DNA of 64,000 bases from Chryseobacterium culicis. GTDB lineage: Bacteria; Bacteroidota; Bacteroidia; Flavobacteriales; Weeksellaceae. Of this stretch, positions 23,960 to 33,692 are shown in pieces. The stretch spans positions 186,001 to 250,000 of the forward strand of contig NZ_PCPP01000004.1 in the NCBI RefSeq assembly GCF_002979755.1, written 5' to 3'. A program made the translations under genes and the position numbers. Positions within the stretch are counted from its first letter, which is position 1. Every line of letters begins with the position of its first letter. The notes under the pieces were generated by a model that saw only the letters and a list, made by a program, of their open reading frames with translations, was not told the origin of the DNA and made no database searches.

Positions 23960-26377
23960 TTAACTTCCCACTCTCTGCTTCAGATCCTCGGCACCTCCTG
24001 TTTTTCTTGGCTGTCCGTTTTTAGAAGAGCCAAAATTATAAGTATAGGATAGGGTTGCCACACGGGTATCTCTTTTTACGGCAAAGTTTTCGATATAATC
24101 ATTATACACCGTCTGTCCTTTGAGATTGCTGGTAAAGAATACATCGGTGAAAGAAAGCTTCAGTACACTGTTGTTTTTGAATTTCTTCTGCGCTCCGATA
24201 TTCAGGTACCAGTTCGCGCTTGCATTAAGATAGGCGTAGACTTCCCTTGCCTTATAATTTCCGGTAAGTTCAGCAGTGAAGCCATTTCCTAATTTAAAGG
24301 AATTAATACTGTTAATACTGAAGGTAAAATTCCCCTGGTTATTAATCTGTGTTCCGGAAACGTTTCCTGTATAAGAACCATAGTAGAAATTGGCGCTGTT
24401 GCTCATGTCCCACCATTTTATCACTTTTACCGGAGCGATCAGATTTAGGCCATAATAAGAAGCAGAACTCAGGTTTTCAATCGTCTGTACCGTTACTATC
24501 TGTCCGTTTTCTGTTACAGGTTTTAAGATATCTGTAATGTTGTCGGAAGTTTTGCTGTAGCTTAATGTGGCGAAATACCTATTGCTCAGGCTGTAAGTCA
24601 GCTCATAATTCATTGTGATTTGCGGGTTCAGATCTGGATTTCCTGCTCTCAGGGTAGTCGGATCAAGATAGAATTTGAAAGGATTCAACTGGTTGTAGCT
24701 AGGTCTTGTAATCCTTCTGCTGAAATTGATTTCAAGGTTGCTTTTATCCGTCAGATCATAAGCGAAAACAGCACTTGGAAACAGTTGGGTATAATTTCTT
24801 TTATTGATTTGATTGGTGGTAATTTGAGTCCCTTTTACATTGGTGTTTTCAAGTCTTAAACCTGCTGTAGCTTTCAGTTTTTCCCATTTTTTTGAGACAT
24901 TTCCGTAGACTGCATTGATGTTTTCTTCATAAATAAAATGATTGGTTTTATTAAGATCAGGAATAAGAGTACCGGAAGTTGCATTGAAGAATTTCAGATC
25001 ATTATCTGTCTTTACAAAACTTGTTTTAACCCCGCTTTCCAGCTTCCAGTCGTTGCTGAAGTTTTTGGTAAGGTCGGATTTCAAAGAATAAATATTCAGT
25101 TTTCCATCCATATCACCTTTGATAATATCCAGATTGCCCGTCCCGCTGGCGATTTGATGGGTTCTTGTATCAAAACTCTGTAAAGAAGAATTGGCGTAAT
25201 TGATGTAGTCAAAATCCGTAGAAATATCAGATCCTAAAGAATCAATGGTATACTTATGATTAAGGTTGAATGAAAGATTGGTCCAGCGGTCATTCGATCT
25301 GTTGACGGTTGTAAATGAGCTTTCAGGAAGATGGCTGCTGCCCAGCGTCACATTGGAATTATCGCCATTGATATTGAATTTGTTCGAAACCAATCCTACA
25401 GAAAATCCAAGTACATTCTTATCATTCAGATAATAATCCATTCCCGCTTTGGCCACATGACTGTTGAACTTGAATTTCAGATAATTGTCCTGTACATAGG
25501 CTTTTTTAAAAGTATTGTTTTCATAGAAATTCCTGTCCAGTACCAGACCGTTATAAGCTTCTCTGTAGGCAAAGCTGTAGTTTCCGAAAATATTGATTTT
25601 TTTATTTCGGTGATTGATGCTGAAGCTGTTGTTGTTTTTTACGTATTTACCTGTTCCTAAAGACGTAGAAATACTTCCGTTGGTTCCTTTTCTCTGCTCT
25701 TTTTTAAGTTTAATATTGATGATTGCAGATCCCGATGCATCATATTTTGAAGACGGATTGGTAATGAACTCTATCTTTTCAATAGTGGAAGAAGGAATTC
25801 CCTTTAGATAATTGGCAAGATCACTTCCGGTCATGGGCGTGTTTTTACCATCTATCTGAATCAGCAGATTTCCTTTCCCTCGCAGACTGATATTATCGTT
25901 GTTATCGATATTCACTCCGGGAGCTTTTTCCAATACTTCAAAAGCAGAATTTCCGGTACTGGCAATGCTGTTTTCAACGTTCATGATCATTTTCCCGTCC
26001 TGTCTTTCAATCAAAGGTTTGGTTTTCGTGATGGTAACTCCTTCAATGGATTTTACACTCAAATCGATGGCCGTAAGAGTCTTGTTTTCGGTCAGTGAAA
26101 TATTTTCCGAATGATAGACTTCCGAACCGTTTTTATTAATTTTTACTTGATACGTTCCTTCTTTTAACTCATTAAAATTAAACTTACCATTGCTATCCGC
26201 AATTTCTGTTTTGATTAATTTCTGATCTGCATCAAAGAGATTGATCTCCATCTGTTCTGCATTGCCGGATTTTATATTTCCTGACAAAGACAAACTCTGC
26301 GTGGTCTGCTGGGCGGAAAACCTGCTGGTACATACCATCAGCATCCAGACCAATAAGAGTAAAAATATTCTGGTCAT
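23960..26377 (-). CDS. outer-membrane TonB-dependent receptor-like protein
   Basis: Protein of 805 residues with a signal peptide, an N-terminal carboxypeptidase-regulatory-like beta-sandwich (about 25-110; LSLSGNIKSGN to GTYQVKIN), a plug-like domain (APGVNIDNNDNISLRGKGNLLIQIDGK) and a long beta-barrel with alternating aromatic strands ending TLSYTYNFG. It belongs to the Bacteroidetes outer-membrane beta-barrel family whose members are often named TonB-dependent receptors. The ligand is unknown. It starts six bases after the MarR gene stop, so the regulator probably controls it. Confidence 0.88.
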   Translation of the reverse strand: MTRIFLLLLVWMLMVCTSRFSAQQTTQSLSLSGNIKSGNAEQMEINLFDADQKLIKTEIADSNGKFNFNELKEGTYQVKINKNGSEVYHSENISLTENKTLTAIDLSVKSIEGVTITKTKPLIERQDGKMIMNVENSIASTGNSAFEVLEKAPGVNIDNNDNISLRGKGNLLIQIDGKNTPMTGSDLANYLKGIPSSTIEKIEFITNPSSKYDASGSAIINIKLKKEQRKGTNGSISTSLGTGKYVKNNNSFSINHRNKKINIFGNYSFAYREAYNGLVLDRNFYENNTFKKAYVQDNYLKFKFNSHVAKAGMDYYLNDKNVLGFSVGLVSNKFNINGDNSNVTLGSSHLPESSFTTVNRSNDRWTNLSFNLNHKYTIDSLGSDISTDFDYINYANSSLQSFDTRTHQIASGTGNLDIIKGDMDGKLNIYSLKSDLTKNFSNDWKLESGVKTSFVKTDNDLKFFNATSGTLIPDLNKTNHFIYEENINAVYGNVSKKWEKLKATAGLRLENTNVKGTQITTNQINKRNYTQLFPSAVFAYDLTDKSNLEINFSRRITRPSYNQLNPFKFYLDPTTLRAGNPDLNPQITMNYELTYSLSNRYFATLSYSKTSDNITDILKPVTENGQIVTVQTIENLSSASYYGLNLIAPVKVIKWWDMSNSANFYYGSYTGNVSGTQINNQGNFTFSINSINSFKLGNGFTAELTGNYKAREVYAYLNASANWYLNIGAQKKFKNNSVLKLSFTDVFFTSNLKGQTVYNDYIENFAVKRDTRVATLSYTYNFGSSKNGQPRKTGGAEDLKQRVGS

Positions 26378-26383
26378 AGCGTT

Positions 26384-26824
26384 TTACTTTTTAGGGGTGA
26401 GACAGTTTTCTGAAATTTTCAGTAAAGCTGAATACATCACTTCCATTTCTTTTTCGCTGATTCCCTTTAAAGCAGTGGTACGGTTCTTCTCTACAATATT
26501 CTGAACCTCTTTGATTACTTTTACCCCCGAATCTGTCACTTCCAGATGGGTTTTTCTTCGGTCTTCAGGATGAACATATCTTGTGATATATTCGGATTTT
26601 ACCATTAAATCAATAATTCTTGTCACAGAAGCATTGTCCTTGAAAACAAGATCACCAATCTCATTCTGGGTAATTCCCGGGTTTTCCAGAATGGCTTTGA
26701 TGATCAGCCACTGATCAATCGTAATGGTAAAACCATGGGCTTTCAGCTGGCGCTGAGCATAGTTTCTGTAGGCTCTGATTGCTTTGTCTATGTTGTAGAA
26801 TATAATTGAATTTAATTTTTCCAT
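26384..26824 (-). CDS. MarR family transcriptional regulator
   Basis: Winged-helix regulator of 146 residues. The DNA-binding region has NPGITQNEIGDLVFKDNASVTRIIDLMVKS, and the wing has the DRRKTHLEVTDSG motif that is diagnostic of MarR proteins. It usually acts as a dimeric repressor released by small phenolic or oxidised ligands. An ATG 27 bases upstream is less likely than MEKLNS. It is six bases upstream of the receptor gene and in the same direction, forming a two-gene operon. Confidence 0.92.
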   Translation of the reverse strand: MEKLNSIIFYNIDKAIRAYRNYAQRQLKAHGFTITIDQWLIIKAILENPGITQNEIGDLVFKDNASVTRIIDLMVKSEYITRYVHPEDRRKTHLEVTDSGVKVIKEVQNIVEKNRTTALKGISEKEMEVMYSALLKISENCLTPKK

Positions 26825-26944
26825 ACTTTCAGATTTAAAATGATGTATCAATTATTGATATATCAACTAATTAGTAAATCATCATTTTACTTTGTTACAA
26901 CTCCTGAAAAATATTTTCAAAAATACATTAAAAATGCAGCCTGA

Positions 26945-29900
26945 TTATTTGATATTTGCTTTTGCTGAGGTGCTTGTAGAACCTGAATTAAAATTTATAT
27001 TTTCTACGGTTTTGAATAATCTGTCGATCTCTTTTCTGACATCCGGGGCAACATTGTAAAACTCATTGATCAGATCTAATGAAGTAGGTTTCTTGGGATA
27101 CTGATTGTGGGTAAGGAAATTTTTCAATGCCCTGTTTACTTTGCCTTCACCTATTAGATTGCTTAATTCTACCATGGCCACAGCACCTTTGGAATACGAA
27201 ATATGTGGAGCATCTCCGGTAGCTTTATAGATCGGGACATTTTCAGATAAACCTTTTTCATTGTCATAGATTTGTTGGTGTACTTCAATTCTTTCCCTCA
27301 TTTTTTCTTTGCCATGCATTTTTTTGTAGAGCATCATTTCTGTGTACATCGCCAGTGTTTCAGTGAGCATCACAGAACCTTCTCTGTCATCAGGATTTAT
27401 CTGACTGTTTCCCCACCAGAGATGTGAAAGCTCATGCCCGGCCAGTTCATTGATGACATCCTGCTTTTTGTCTGCATGAATATTAGCATGAAAAACCATG
27501 TCTTCCGGCATAAAGACCGCAGATGGGTAAGCTGTAGCCGCAAAACCACGCGTAAAAGAAGAAATTTCTGCAAAATTGATGGTTTTAAAAGGATACTTTC
27601 CAAAATTCTGCTGACAGTAATCCAGGGTAAGCTTGGCATTTTCAAGAAGATGATTTACATTTTCAGCATGCTTCTGATGGTAAAAAATATTAACGGTAAT
27701 TCCTTTATAATTAAAGCTCTTAATTTTATAATCTGCTGAAGAAACTGCAAACCGGAATGGAATCTGATCTGCTTGATATTCAAAATAATTACGTCCGGAT
27801 TTTGACCATTTTTTAACAAGATCTCCTGTTCCTATCGCTGTCTGTCCCTGTTCTGTAGAAACAATCATAGTGAGGTTGATAAAATCTTTTTTTGCCACTT
27901 CAGGGGCTTCCGGTTTCTTCAATTCAGTGAGCTTTCCCAGTTTGAATGTACTACGCTGTTTTTCATCCTGAATTTCATAATCTTTTTGGTAGCCAATCAC
28001 AGGATAATATCTGCTGATTCTCATAAAAGATCCGTCTTCAATAATGGCATTAAAAGACTGATGGCCATTTACGGCAAACCATTGGTAAGACAGTGTAAAA
28101 TCAAGTGAAGCTGTTTTACCAGGCAGAAGAGGCTGTTTTAATGAAACTTCCGTGATGTTCCTATGGATCTTGGTTGTTTCACTTCCTGAGGTCATGGCAG
28201 CAGATTCAATTTGTAAATCCTCATTGAAATTGATCAGAACCTTACTGATAGGCTGATTGGTTTGATTTTTAAGAATATATTTTCCTATGATCTGATAAGC
28301 ATTTTCAGAAGGGAAGAGTTTGATTTCTGTGGTAATATCAGAAATATCAGGCTGTGGAAGATGTTCATATTTCCGATAGTTTTTTTCATATGCTGCGGAA
28401 CTTAGAATAGCCTGATCTTCATTTTTTGGAATATAACCTTTCATAAACAATACTCCGGAAAAGATCCCTGATATTAACAGAATGATACTGAAACCAGATA
28501 CAAGTACAGGCGCTTTCTTAATTTTTATAATGCTGTTGAGTATCCATAAAATACTGATGATTCCAGCTCCAAACAGAAGTCTTTGTGCAAAAGCCTGTTC
28601 ATAGATTCCATACCCGTTAAAATCACTGTAAGTCCCTTTAAAATCAGAAAATATTCTGAAAAGCGGGTAGGAGATCAACTTTCCGGAAACCGGCCCTGAC
28701 AATACAAAAACTGAGAGAATGGAAATCCCCAGTGCAATGAATTTATTGGGAATCCTGTCATTAATCAAAAGGATAAACCCGGAAAAGAGAATCAGTGGGA
28801 AAGTATTGAAAAGGAAAACACCCAGATAAGCCTTCCAGTCTATATGAAAATACTGATAAGCGGCCTGAAAGATTATTCCCTGAATAATTAGAATTCCGGT
28901 AAAGAAAAACAATAAAAGGGTGATTGAAATAAAATGTCCGGTCATCCTGTTTTTTGAAAAATAAGTACTGCTTTCAATCAGAAAAAATCCTGAAGATGAG
29001 CTTCTCCAGTACATATCGTTTAGAAAATAGGCTGAAATAAGGAGACCTGTCAGATGGAAATTTTCTGAGATGGTTGTTGCCATAAGTCCCGAACCGGCAT
29101 ATTTCTGAGGAAGACGAATTCCCTTTTCAATTTCTGCATACATCTCCATTCCAACAGAAAATAGCAGAATAATAGAAACAGCAGGAACAGCAATACTTTT
29201 GAACAGATAGGTGAGATCTGTTTTCGTAAAAGAGATCACAGATCGAAATGAGCTCTGCCCATTGAAACTTGGGGACAAAATGGAATATTCGGAGGTATTT
29301 GTTTCAGATAAGAGATGAGTGTTTCCCTGTGTTTTTACTTTTCGTTCGGAAGTATTGGAGAAAGAAAATAGTCTGTATGAAACGAAGAGAAGCCCAGCTG
29401 ATACGACGAAAAATAAAAGTCTGTTGAACAAGAGATATCCAGTGAAAGGAACAATCTGCATATTTTTCTGATGAGCCGTAAGGCCACGAGCCTGCATGAA
29501 GTAAGATGACAATCCAAACGGATCTATCAAAGCTGAAAATTGTTGTGTTTCCAATGATTGAGGAAGGCTTCCCGCCATAAATGGTGAATTGGAAAACAAC
29601 AAAATAATCATATAAAACACATACAAAAGCAGACCACCCACTACTACCAGCAATTTTCTTTTTATCACAGAAGAAATGAGAAACAGAAAACTACAGACAA
29701 ACAGGCTATTGATAAAGCCAAAAATTAATACAGGGTACATGTAGTAAATGATGCTCATACCTTCCTGCATTTCGCTTCCGGTACGCATGATTTGTCCGAT
29801 GAGAAACCCTGTCATTAAGAAAGAAAAACTTAAAAACGTCTGTAGAAAATAGGTGCAGAATTTTCCTTTCAGATAAGAGAATTTTGAAAAAGGAAACGAA

Positions 29901-30163
29901 AACAGAATACTGTCAAATTTTGAATCCTGATCTTTAAAAAGCAATTGTAATGCATAAACGGTGGCGAAAAAAATAACGGCAAGACTCAGCATTCCCGTCA
30001 TAAAACCAATGGTATACGGTGAGTTTAAGTAAATTCCATCTCCTACTGAAAGATTGAACTGACTGCCGCAGAACATACCAAGACCCACCAAAAGTAAGGC
30101 CACAAGATAGGTGGGCCAGTGCTTGGTACTGCGTCTGGCTTCGAATAAAAATATAGTGTTCAT
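26945..30163 (-). CDS. ABC permease fused to an M1-family metallopeptidase
   Basis: Protein of 1072 residues. The first half is an ABC-2-like permease with a dozen hydrophobic segments; the second half (from about residue 600) is an M1 aminopeptidase-like region. The zinc site is GHELSHLWWGN near residue 908, with the third ligand in LTETLAMYTE. The spacing between them is two residues longer than in classical M1 enzymes, as in other permease-linked members. It probably forms a transporter with the ATPase encoded two bases upstream. The transported substrate and the peptidase substrate are unknown. Confidence 0.88.
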   Translation of the reverse strand: MNTIFLFEARRSTKHWPTYLVALLLVGLGMFCGSQFNLSVGDGIYLNSPYTIGFMTGMLSLAVIFFATVYALQLLFKDQDSKFDSILFSFPFSKFSYLKGKFCTYFLQTFLSFSFLMTGFLIGQIMRTGSEMQEGMSIIYYMYPVLIFGFINSLFVCSFLFLISSVIKRKLLVVVGGLLLYVFYMIILLFSNSPFMAGSLPQSLETQQFSALIDPFGLSSYFMQARGLTAHQKNMQIVPFTGYLLFNRLLFFVVSAGLLFVSYRLFSFSNTSERKVKTQGNTHLLSETNTSEYSILSPSFNGQSSFRSVISFTKTDLTYLFKSIAVPAVSIILLFSVGMEMYAEIEKGIRLPQKYAGSGLMATTISENFHLTGLLISAYFLNDMYWRSSSSGFFLIESSTYFSKNRMTGHFISITLLLFFFTGILIIQGIIFQAAYQYFHIDWKAYLGVFLFNTFPLILFSGFILLINDRIPNKFIALGISILSVFVLSGPVSGKLISYPLFRIFSDFKGTYSDFNGYGIYEQAFAQRLLFGAGIISILWILNSIIKIKKAPVLVSGFSIILLISGIFSGVLFMKGYIPKNEDQAILSSAAYEKNYRKYEHLPQPDISDITTEIKLFPSENAYQIIGKYILKNQTNQPISKVLINFNEDLQIESAAMTSGSETTKIHRNITEVSLKQPLLPGKTASLDFTLSYQWFAVNGHQSFNAIIEDGSFMRISRYYPVIGYQKDYEIQDEKQRSTFKLGKLTELKKPEAPEVAKKDFINLTMIVSTEQGQTAIGTGDLVKKWSKSGRNYFEYQADQIPFRFAVSSADYKIKSFNYKGITVNIFYHQKHAENVNHLLENAKLTLDYCQQNFGKYPFKTINFAEISSFTRGFAATAYPSAVFMPEDMVFHANIHADKKQDVINELAGHELSHLWWGNSQINPDDREGSVMLTETLAMYTEMMLYKKMHGKEKMRERIEVHQQIYDNEKGLSENVPIYKATGDAPHISYSKGAVAMVELSNLIGEGKVNRALKNFLTHNQYPKKPTSLDLINEFYNVAPDVRKEIDRLFKTVENINFNSGSTSTSAKANIK

Positions 30164-30165
30164 GA

Positions 30166-31038
30166 TTAAGGTTTTTGGGTGAGGGTGTGGAAATAAACGT
30201 GTTCCAATAAAGGCGTTACGGAACTGAAGTCTTTCGGATATTCTTCAGAGAATACCGTGATGTGAAGCTCTCTTTCCAAAAGCTGTCTGCTGATGATTTC
30301 ATAGCTGGAATGGTAAGTTTCCAGTTCATCTTTATCAATAGGTTTTGACCAGATCTTGTTTTCCAGTTCTGCAATCAGTTTTCCGGGATTTCCTTGTCTG
30401 AGGATTTGGCCATGATTCATCACTGCCATTTCCGAACAGAGGTTTCTGACATCTTCAACGAGATGTGTGGACAGAATAACGATTACATCCTGGCTGATAT
30501 CATTGAGCAGTGTATTGAAACGGTTGCGCTCTTCCGGATCCAATCCTGCCGTGGGCTCATCTACAATGATGATTTTCGGATCTCCTAATAAGGCCTGAGC
30601 CACCCCGAAACGCTGTTTCATCCCACCTGAAAAAGTATGGACTTCTTTTTTAGCAAAATCAGAAAGGTTGACCTTTTCAAGAAGACTCAGAATTTGATTT
30701 TTACGTTTGTTTTTATCAGTAATGCCTTTCAATAGGGCGATATGTTCCAACAGATCATAGGCAGACACTTTCGGGTATACCCCGAAATCCTGTGGGAGAA
30801 ATCCAAGATTCTGTTTGATATAATCCGGATTTTTAATAATGTCCACTTCATTGAAAAGCAGGGTTCCGGAGGTTGGTTTCTGAAGTCCGACAATGGTTTT
30901 CATCAAAGAAGATTTTCCGGCTCCGTTCGGACCCAACAGTCCGAACATTCCGTTTTGGATGTCCAGTGAAATGTTTTTAATAGCCTGAAAACCATTTTTA
31001 TAGGTAAGGCTGAGGTTGTTAATGGATAGTGTATTCAT
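30166..31038 (-). CDS. ABC transporter ATP-binding protein
   Basis: ATPase of 290 residues with all nucleotide-binding motifs: Walker A GPNGAGKSS, Q-loop region GFLPQDFG, signature FSGGMKQR, Walker B IIIVDEPTAG and the switch His in LSTHLVED. The extra C-terminal 70 residues are typical of ABC-2 type exporters. It is encoded two bases before the permease/M1 fusion and should energise that protein. Confidence 0.93.
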   Translation of the reverse strand: MNTLSINNLSLTYKNGFQAIKNISLDIQNGMFGLLGPNGAGKSSLMKTIVGLQKPTSGTLLFNEVDIIKNPDYIKQNLGFLPQDFGVYPKVSAYDLLEHIALLKGITDKNKRKNQILSLLEKVNLSDFAKKEVHTFSGGMKQRFGVAQALLGDPKIIIVDEPTAGLDPEERNRFNTLLNDISQDVIVILSTHLVEDVRNLCSEMAVMNHGQILRQGNPGKLIAELENKIWSKPIDKDELETYHSSYEIISRQLLERELHITVFSEEYPKDFSSVTPLLEHVYFHTLTQKP

Positions 31039-31089
31039 AACGTTGTGTTTGGGGAATAGAAGGACAGGCGGCCTTTCGGCAGCGATTTT

Positions 31090-31173
31090 AGAAGTTAGAA
31101 ATTAGTGGCTGGAAGCTAGAAGCAGGAGGCTAGAAGCTAGAAGTTAGAAGTTAGAAGTTAGAAGTTAGAAGTT
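31090..31173. repeat. heptanucleotide tandem repeat (TAGAAGT-type)
   Basis: Degenerate 7-base units GAAGCTA, GAAGTTA and similar, becoming perfect GAAGTTA copies from about 31139 to 31170. It lies between the ATPase gene and the XRE regulator gene. Confidence 0.8.
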
Positions 31174-31225
31174 TCAGATACCATGCTCAAACTCTCTTAC
31201 CCTACAGCTCTCAAACTCAGAAAGT

Positions 31226-31429
31226 CTACTCTTTAAATTCGAGAATATCTCCCGGCTGGCATTCCAGGATTTTACAGATGGCTTCAAGGGTATCAAATCG
31301 GACACCTTTGGCTTTTCCGGTTTTTAAGATAGAGAGGTTTACGGGCGTGATACCCAGTTTTTCTGCCAATTCTTTACTCTGCATTTTTCTTTTGGCAAGC
31401 ATCACATCTAAGTTGACTATAATTGGCAT
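31226..31429 (-). CDS. XRE-type helix-turn-helix regulator (YozG-like)
   Basis: Compact 67-residue Cro/C1-type DNA-binding protein: MPIIVNLDVMLAKRKMQSKELAEKLG contains the first helices and ITPVNLSILKTGKAKGVRFDTL the recognition helix, ending QPGDILEF as in YozG proteins. A longer frame exists upstream but overlaps the preceding gene. The start at 31429 lies one base after the DUF2975 stop, an arrangement often seen for this pair of families. It probably regulates the operon in which it lies. Confidence 0.9.
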   Translation of the reverse strand: MPIIVNLDVMLAKRKMQSKELAEKLGITPVNLSILKTGKAKGVRFDTLEAICKILECQPGDILEFKE

Positions 31430-31430
31430 T

Positions 31431-31946
31431 TTAAATAAATAGGTCTTGTTCGTTTTGCAAATGTAGTCCTTGCTTAAAGATATTCGCAAGAAACAGACAG
31501 AAAATTCCAAGCATAAAGTGAATAAACACCAGTCCCCATATCATACTTTCTACTTCCACAAAGAAACTCGCGATAATAACCAGTGGAAGAGGAATGAAAA
31601 TATTATACAGGTAAAATTGCTTAAGCTGATTGATGTTTTCCTGAGTAAACAGCTTCTGTTGGAAAAATACTTTGAAAACTTTGGCTGATAAACAGAAAAA
31701 GGTTCCATAAGTGATGAGTACCAACATAAAGGAAAAGATCATATAAGGATAATTGTTTTCGATATTCAGAAACGGTTGTTCCGTAAATGGATAATTGATA
31801 TGAAGGAACTTTCCGTTTTTATAGGGCGTAACTGCAAATCCGCTGCTCAGACAGAATAGAGAATACACAAAAGTGATCAGATATCCGGCTGAAAGTAAGG
31901 AGCAGATATAAAATAAAATCTTTGAAATAAGTTTAGTCTGGTTCAT
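31431..31946 (-). CDS. DUF2975 family membrane protein
   Basis: Membrane protein of about 171 residues with four hydrophobic helices and the KVFKVFFQQKLFTQENINQLK segment typical of DUF2975. Function is unknown; the family is nearly always found next to a small XRE regulator, as here (one-base gap). An ATG 12 bases upstream is an alternative start. This pair resembles small membrane-protein/regulator modules thought to sense envelope or medium conditions, which is inference. Confidence 0.85.
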   Translation of the reverse strand: MNQTKLISKILFYICSLLSAGYLITFVYSLFCLSSGFAVTPYKNGKFLHINYPFTEQPFLNIENNYPYMIFSFMLVLITYGTFFCLSAKVFKVFFQQKLFTQENINQLKQFYLYNIFIPLPLVIIASFFVEVESMIWGLVFIHFMLGIFCLFLANIFKQGLHLQNEQDLFI

Positions 31947-32113
31947 GGTATGAAGCATAATTGATATTGCAAATGTATAATTAATTATCGTAAAACAATA
32001 ATTAATTTAAATAAAATTTTATTTTTTCAGATTGAGATCTTTCAGAAATCTCAATGGAATAGTGTGATAATCATTGTTTTTGATTAATTTTAAATAACAA
32101 AAAAATTGAAATC

Positions 32114-32455
32114 ATGGCTTACAGTACTGAACTGGCCGACCGGGTCCGTGAACGGCTTTCAATAATAAAAAATATTGAGGTTGAAGAGAAGAAAATGTTC
32201 AGCGGACTGTCTTTTCTTGTCAACGGGAAGATGTGTATCAACATCAGTCACGACAATCTGATGTGCCGTTATGATCCTGAGCTGGAAGATGAAGTTTCGG
32301 AAAAGAAAGGCTTTCTGCCGATGATCATGAAAGGAAAACAGTTAAATGGATATTGCTATGTAGAACCCATTGGTTTTCAAAAAGCAGATGACTTTGAATA
32401 CTGGATCACAATCTGCCTTGATTATAACCCGGTGGCAAAAGCTTCGAAGAAGTGA
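32114..32455 (+). CDS. TfoX/Sxy N-terminal domain protein
   Basis: A 113-residue protein with the TfoX N-terminal domain: ERLSIIKNIEVEEKKMFSGLSFLVNGKMCINIS and CRYDPE are characteristic. In gamma-proteobacteria TfoX/Sxy controls competence; single-domain copies in Bacteroidetes have no known role. It is a single-gene unit facing the nucleotidyltransferase operon. Confidence 0.85.
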   Translation: MAYSTELADRVRERLSIIKNIEVEEKKMFSGLSFLVNGKMCINISHDNLMCRYDPELEDEVSEKKGFLPMIMKGKQLNGYCYVEPIGFQKADDFEYWITICLDYNPVAKASKK

Positions 32456-32469
32456 GTTTTGGGTTGTAG

Positions 32470-32560
32470 GGTTTGAGTCGGAGAGTTTGAGGATAGGAGA
32501 GTTTGAGAGTTTGAGAATTTGAGAATTTGAGAGTAAGAGAGTGGGAGTGTTGGAGTTTAA
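32470..32560. repeat. tandem octanucleotide repeat (GAGTTTGA-type)
   Basis: Degenerate units GAGTTTGA and GAATTTGA repeat every eight bases in the gap between the TfoX gene and the convergent nucleotidyltransferase gene. Confidence 0.7.
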
Positions 32561-32585
32561 CAATCCCACATTCATAACTCATCAT

Positions 32586-33692
32586 TTATAATTTATAATT
32601 CTTATCGTATAGTTTTTTCCGTATTTCAATCAGTGTTTTTGTTGTTTTTTCTAAATCCGGATATTCAGGAAGACTGGATGTAGAATAATGTTTTTCTATA
32701 GATTCTATAAGGTTTTCTGCCTTTTGCATTACATCTTCATACGATTGATTTCCCGCTTTGATGTCTAAGAGTTCATCACGGTTTTCTACACGGATGGTCA
32801 GTGAATTGGTTTTAAAAATCTGTTCACAGGACTGCAGCAACCGGATGGTGTGCATCATGTTCTTGCTGTCATAATTCTGTCCGTGAGTCTGATTGACATT
32901 GTAACGGTCTTCATTGCGCTCAGCTACCCATTTCCAGTATTCTCTATAATCTTTGCAGTACACAGAGTACGCATCAAGGTTGCAAAACAGGTAAGCAACA
33001 GGTTTTTCATTTTTAGGAATGGAGGACACGGAAACCTGATTCGCTTCTTCATGATGAATAACACCTTTATAGCCCAACTTTCCCGATTCATCATAAAATA
33101 ACGAATACATTCCTTTTGTATGGTCAATGTTTATTAGTCCGCATTTCTCTTGTGATAAACCACCCCGTCCTTCGGGCACCCCTCCAGAGGAGGGGAATTC
33201 ATGCAGCCATTTTTTCAAAGGTACAGAACCTTGTCCTTCCAGAATAAAACAGAAATCCAGGATTGATTTTCTCTCTTTATCAATAGGGTTTAGAATCTTT
33301 TTATTGAGACCTTTTGCTTTTTTAATCTGCGAAACAGCATAGCCTGCAAAGGTATCTTTACATAGTTTTGACAGGAAATCTTCGGTTTTCAATAGATCCA
33401 TCAACGGATGTTTATATTGAATACAATCTTCCGGACTTGCCAGAATTTCCAGAATATTGGGATTGTTTTTCTGCAACAATTCTACAAATCTCCCGATTTC
33501 ATAATACGTAATATCATTCGTCTCATTGGAAATCTGCGGAATATAGTTCAGGCCAAAGAAATCTTCCTTCGGCAGATAATAAACCCCACGGATATCCGTA
33601 TCAGAATTCTCTGTTGCCAACCCAAAAGAACGGCTTCCGGAAATGGCTTCGAAGAGGAGGAGGTTGCGGGATTTGAGAGTTTGAATTGTCAT
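32586..33692 (-). CDS. pol-beta superfamily nucleotidyltransferase (RlaP-like) 1
   Basis: Protein of 368 residues with an N-terminal pol-beta type nucleotidyltransferase core: GSRSFG at 19-24 and DTDIRG at 31-36 supply the active-site Gly-Ser and paired Asp. It resembles the RlaP/YcgL group of uncharacterised nucleotidyltransferases. Residues about 165-180 (EFPSSGGVPEGRGGLS) are encoded by a copy of a dispersed DNA repeat lying in frame. Its ATG overlaps the TGA of the upstream polymerase gene (ATGA), so translation is probably coupled. It is the last gene of the operon. Confidence 0.85.
   Translation of the reverse strand: MTIQTLKSRNLLLFEAISGSRSFGLATENSDTDIRGVYYLPKEDFFGLNYIPQISNETNDITYYEIGRFVELLQKNNPNILEILASPEDCIQYKHPLMDLLKTEDFLSKLCKDTFAGYAVSQIKKAKGLNKKILNPIDKERKSILDFCFILEGQGSVPLKKWLHEFPSSGGVPEGRGGLSQEKCGLINIDHTKGMYSLFYDESGKLGYKGVIHHEEANQVSVSSIPKNEKPVAYLFCNLDAYSVYCKDYREYWKWVAERNEDRYNVNQTHGQNYDSKNMMHTIRLLQSCEQIFKTNSLTIRVENRDELLDIKAGNQSYEDVMQKAENLIESIEKHYSTSSLPEYPDLEKTTKTLIEIRKKLYDKNYKL
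33158..33199. repeat. repeat fragment inside the nucleotidyltransferase gene
   Basis: ACCACCCCGTC, CTTCGGG, CACCCCTCC and AGAGGAGGGG in succession. The first and third blocks are the ends of the second part of the composite repeat (compare 49277-49318) without its AAAAATTC hairpin. Reading stays in frame through it. Confidence 0.75.

Noticed and set aside
32342..32575. 77-codon minus-strand frame at the TfoX gene end
   Set aside because: It is mostly a translation of the 8-base tandem repeat (NSQILKLSNSPILKLS pattern), so the open frame is a repeat artefact.
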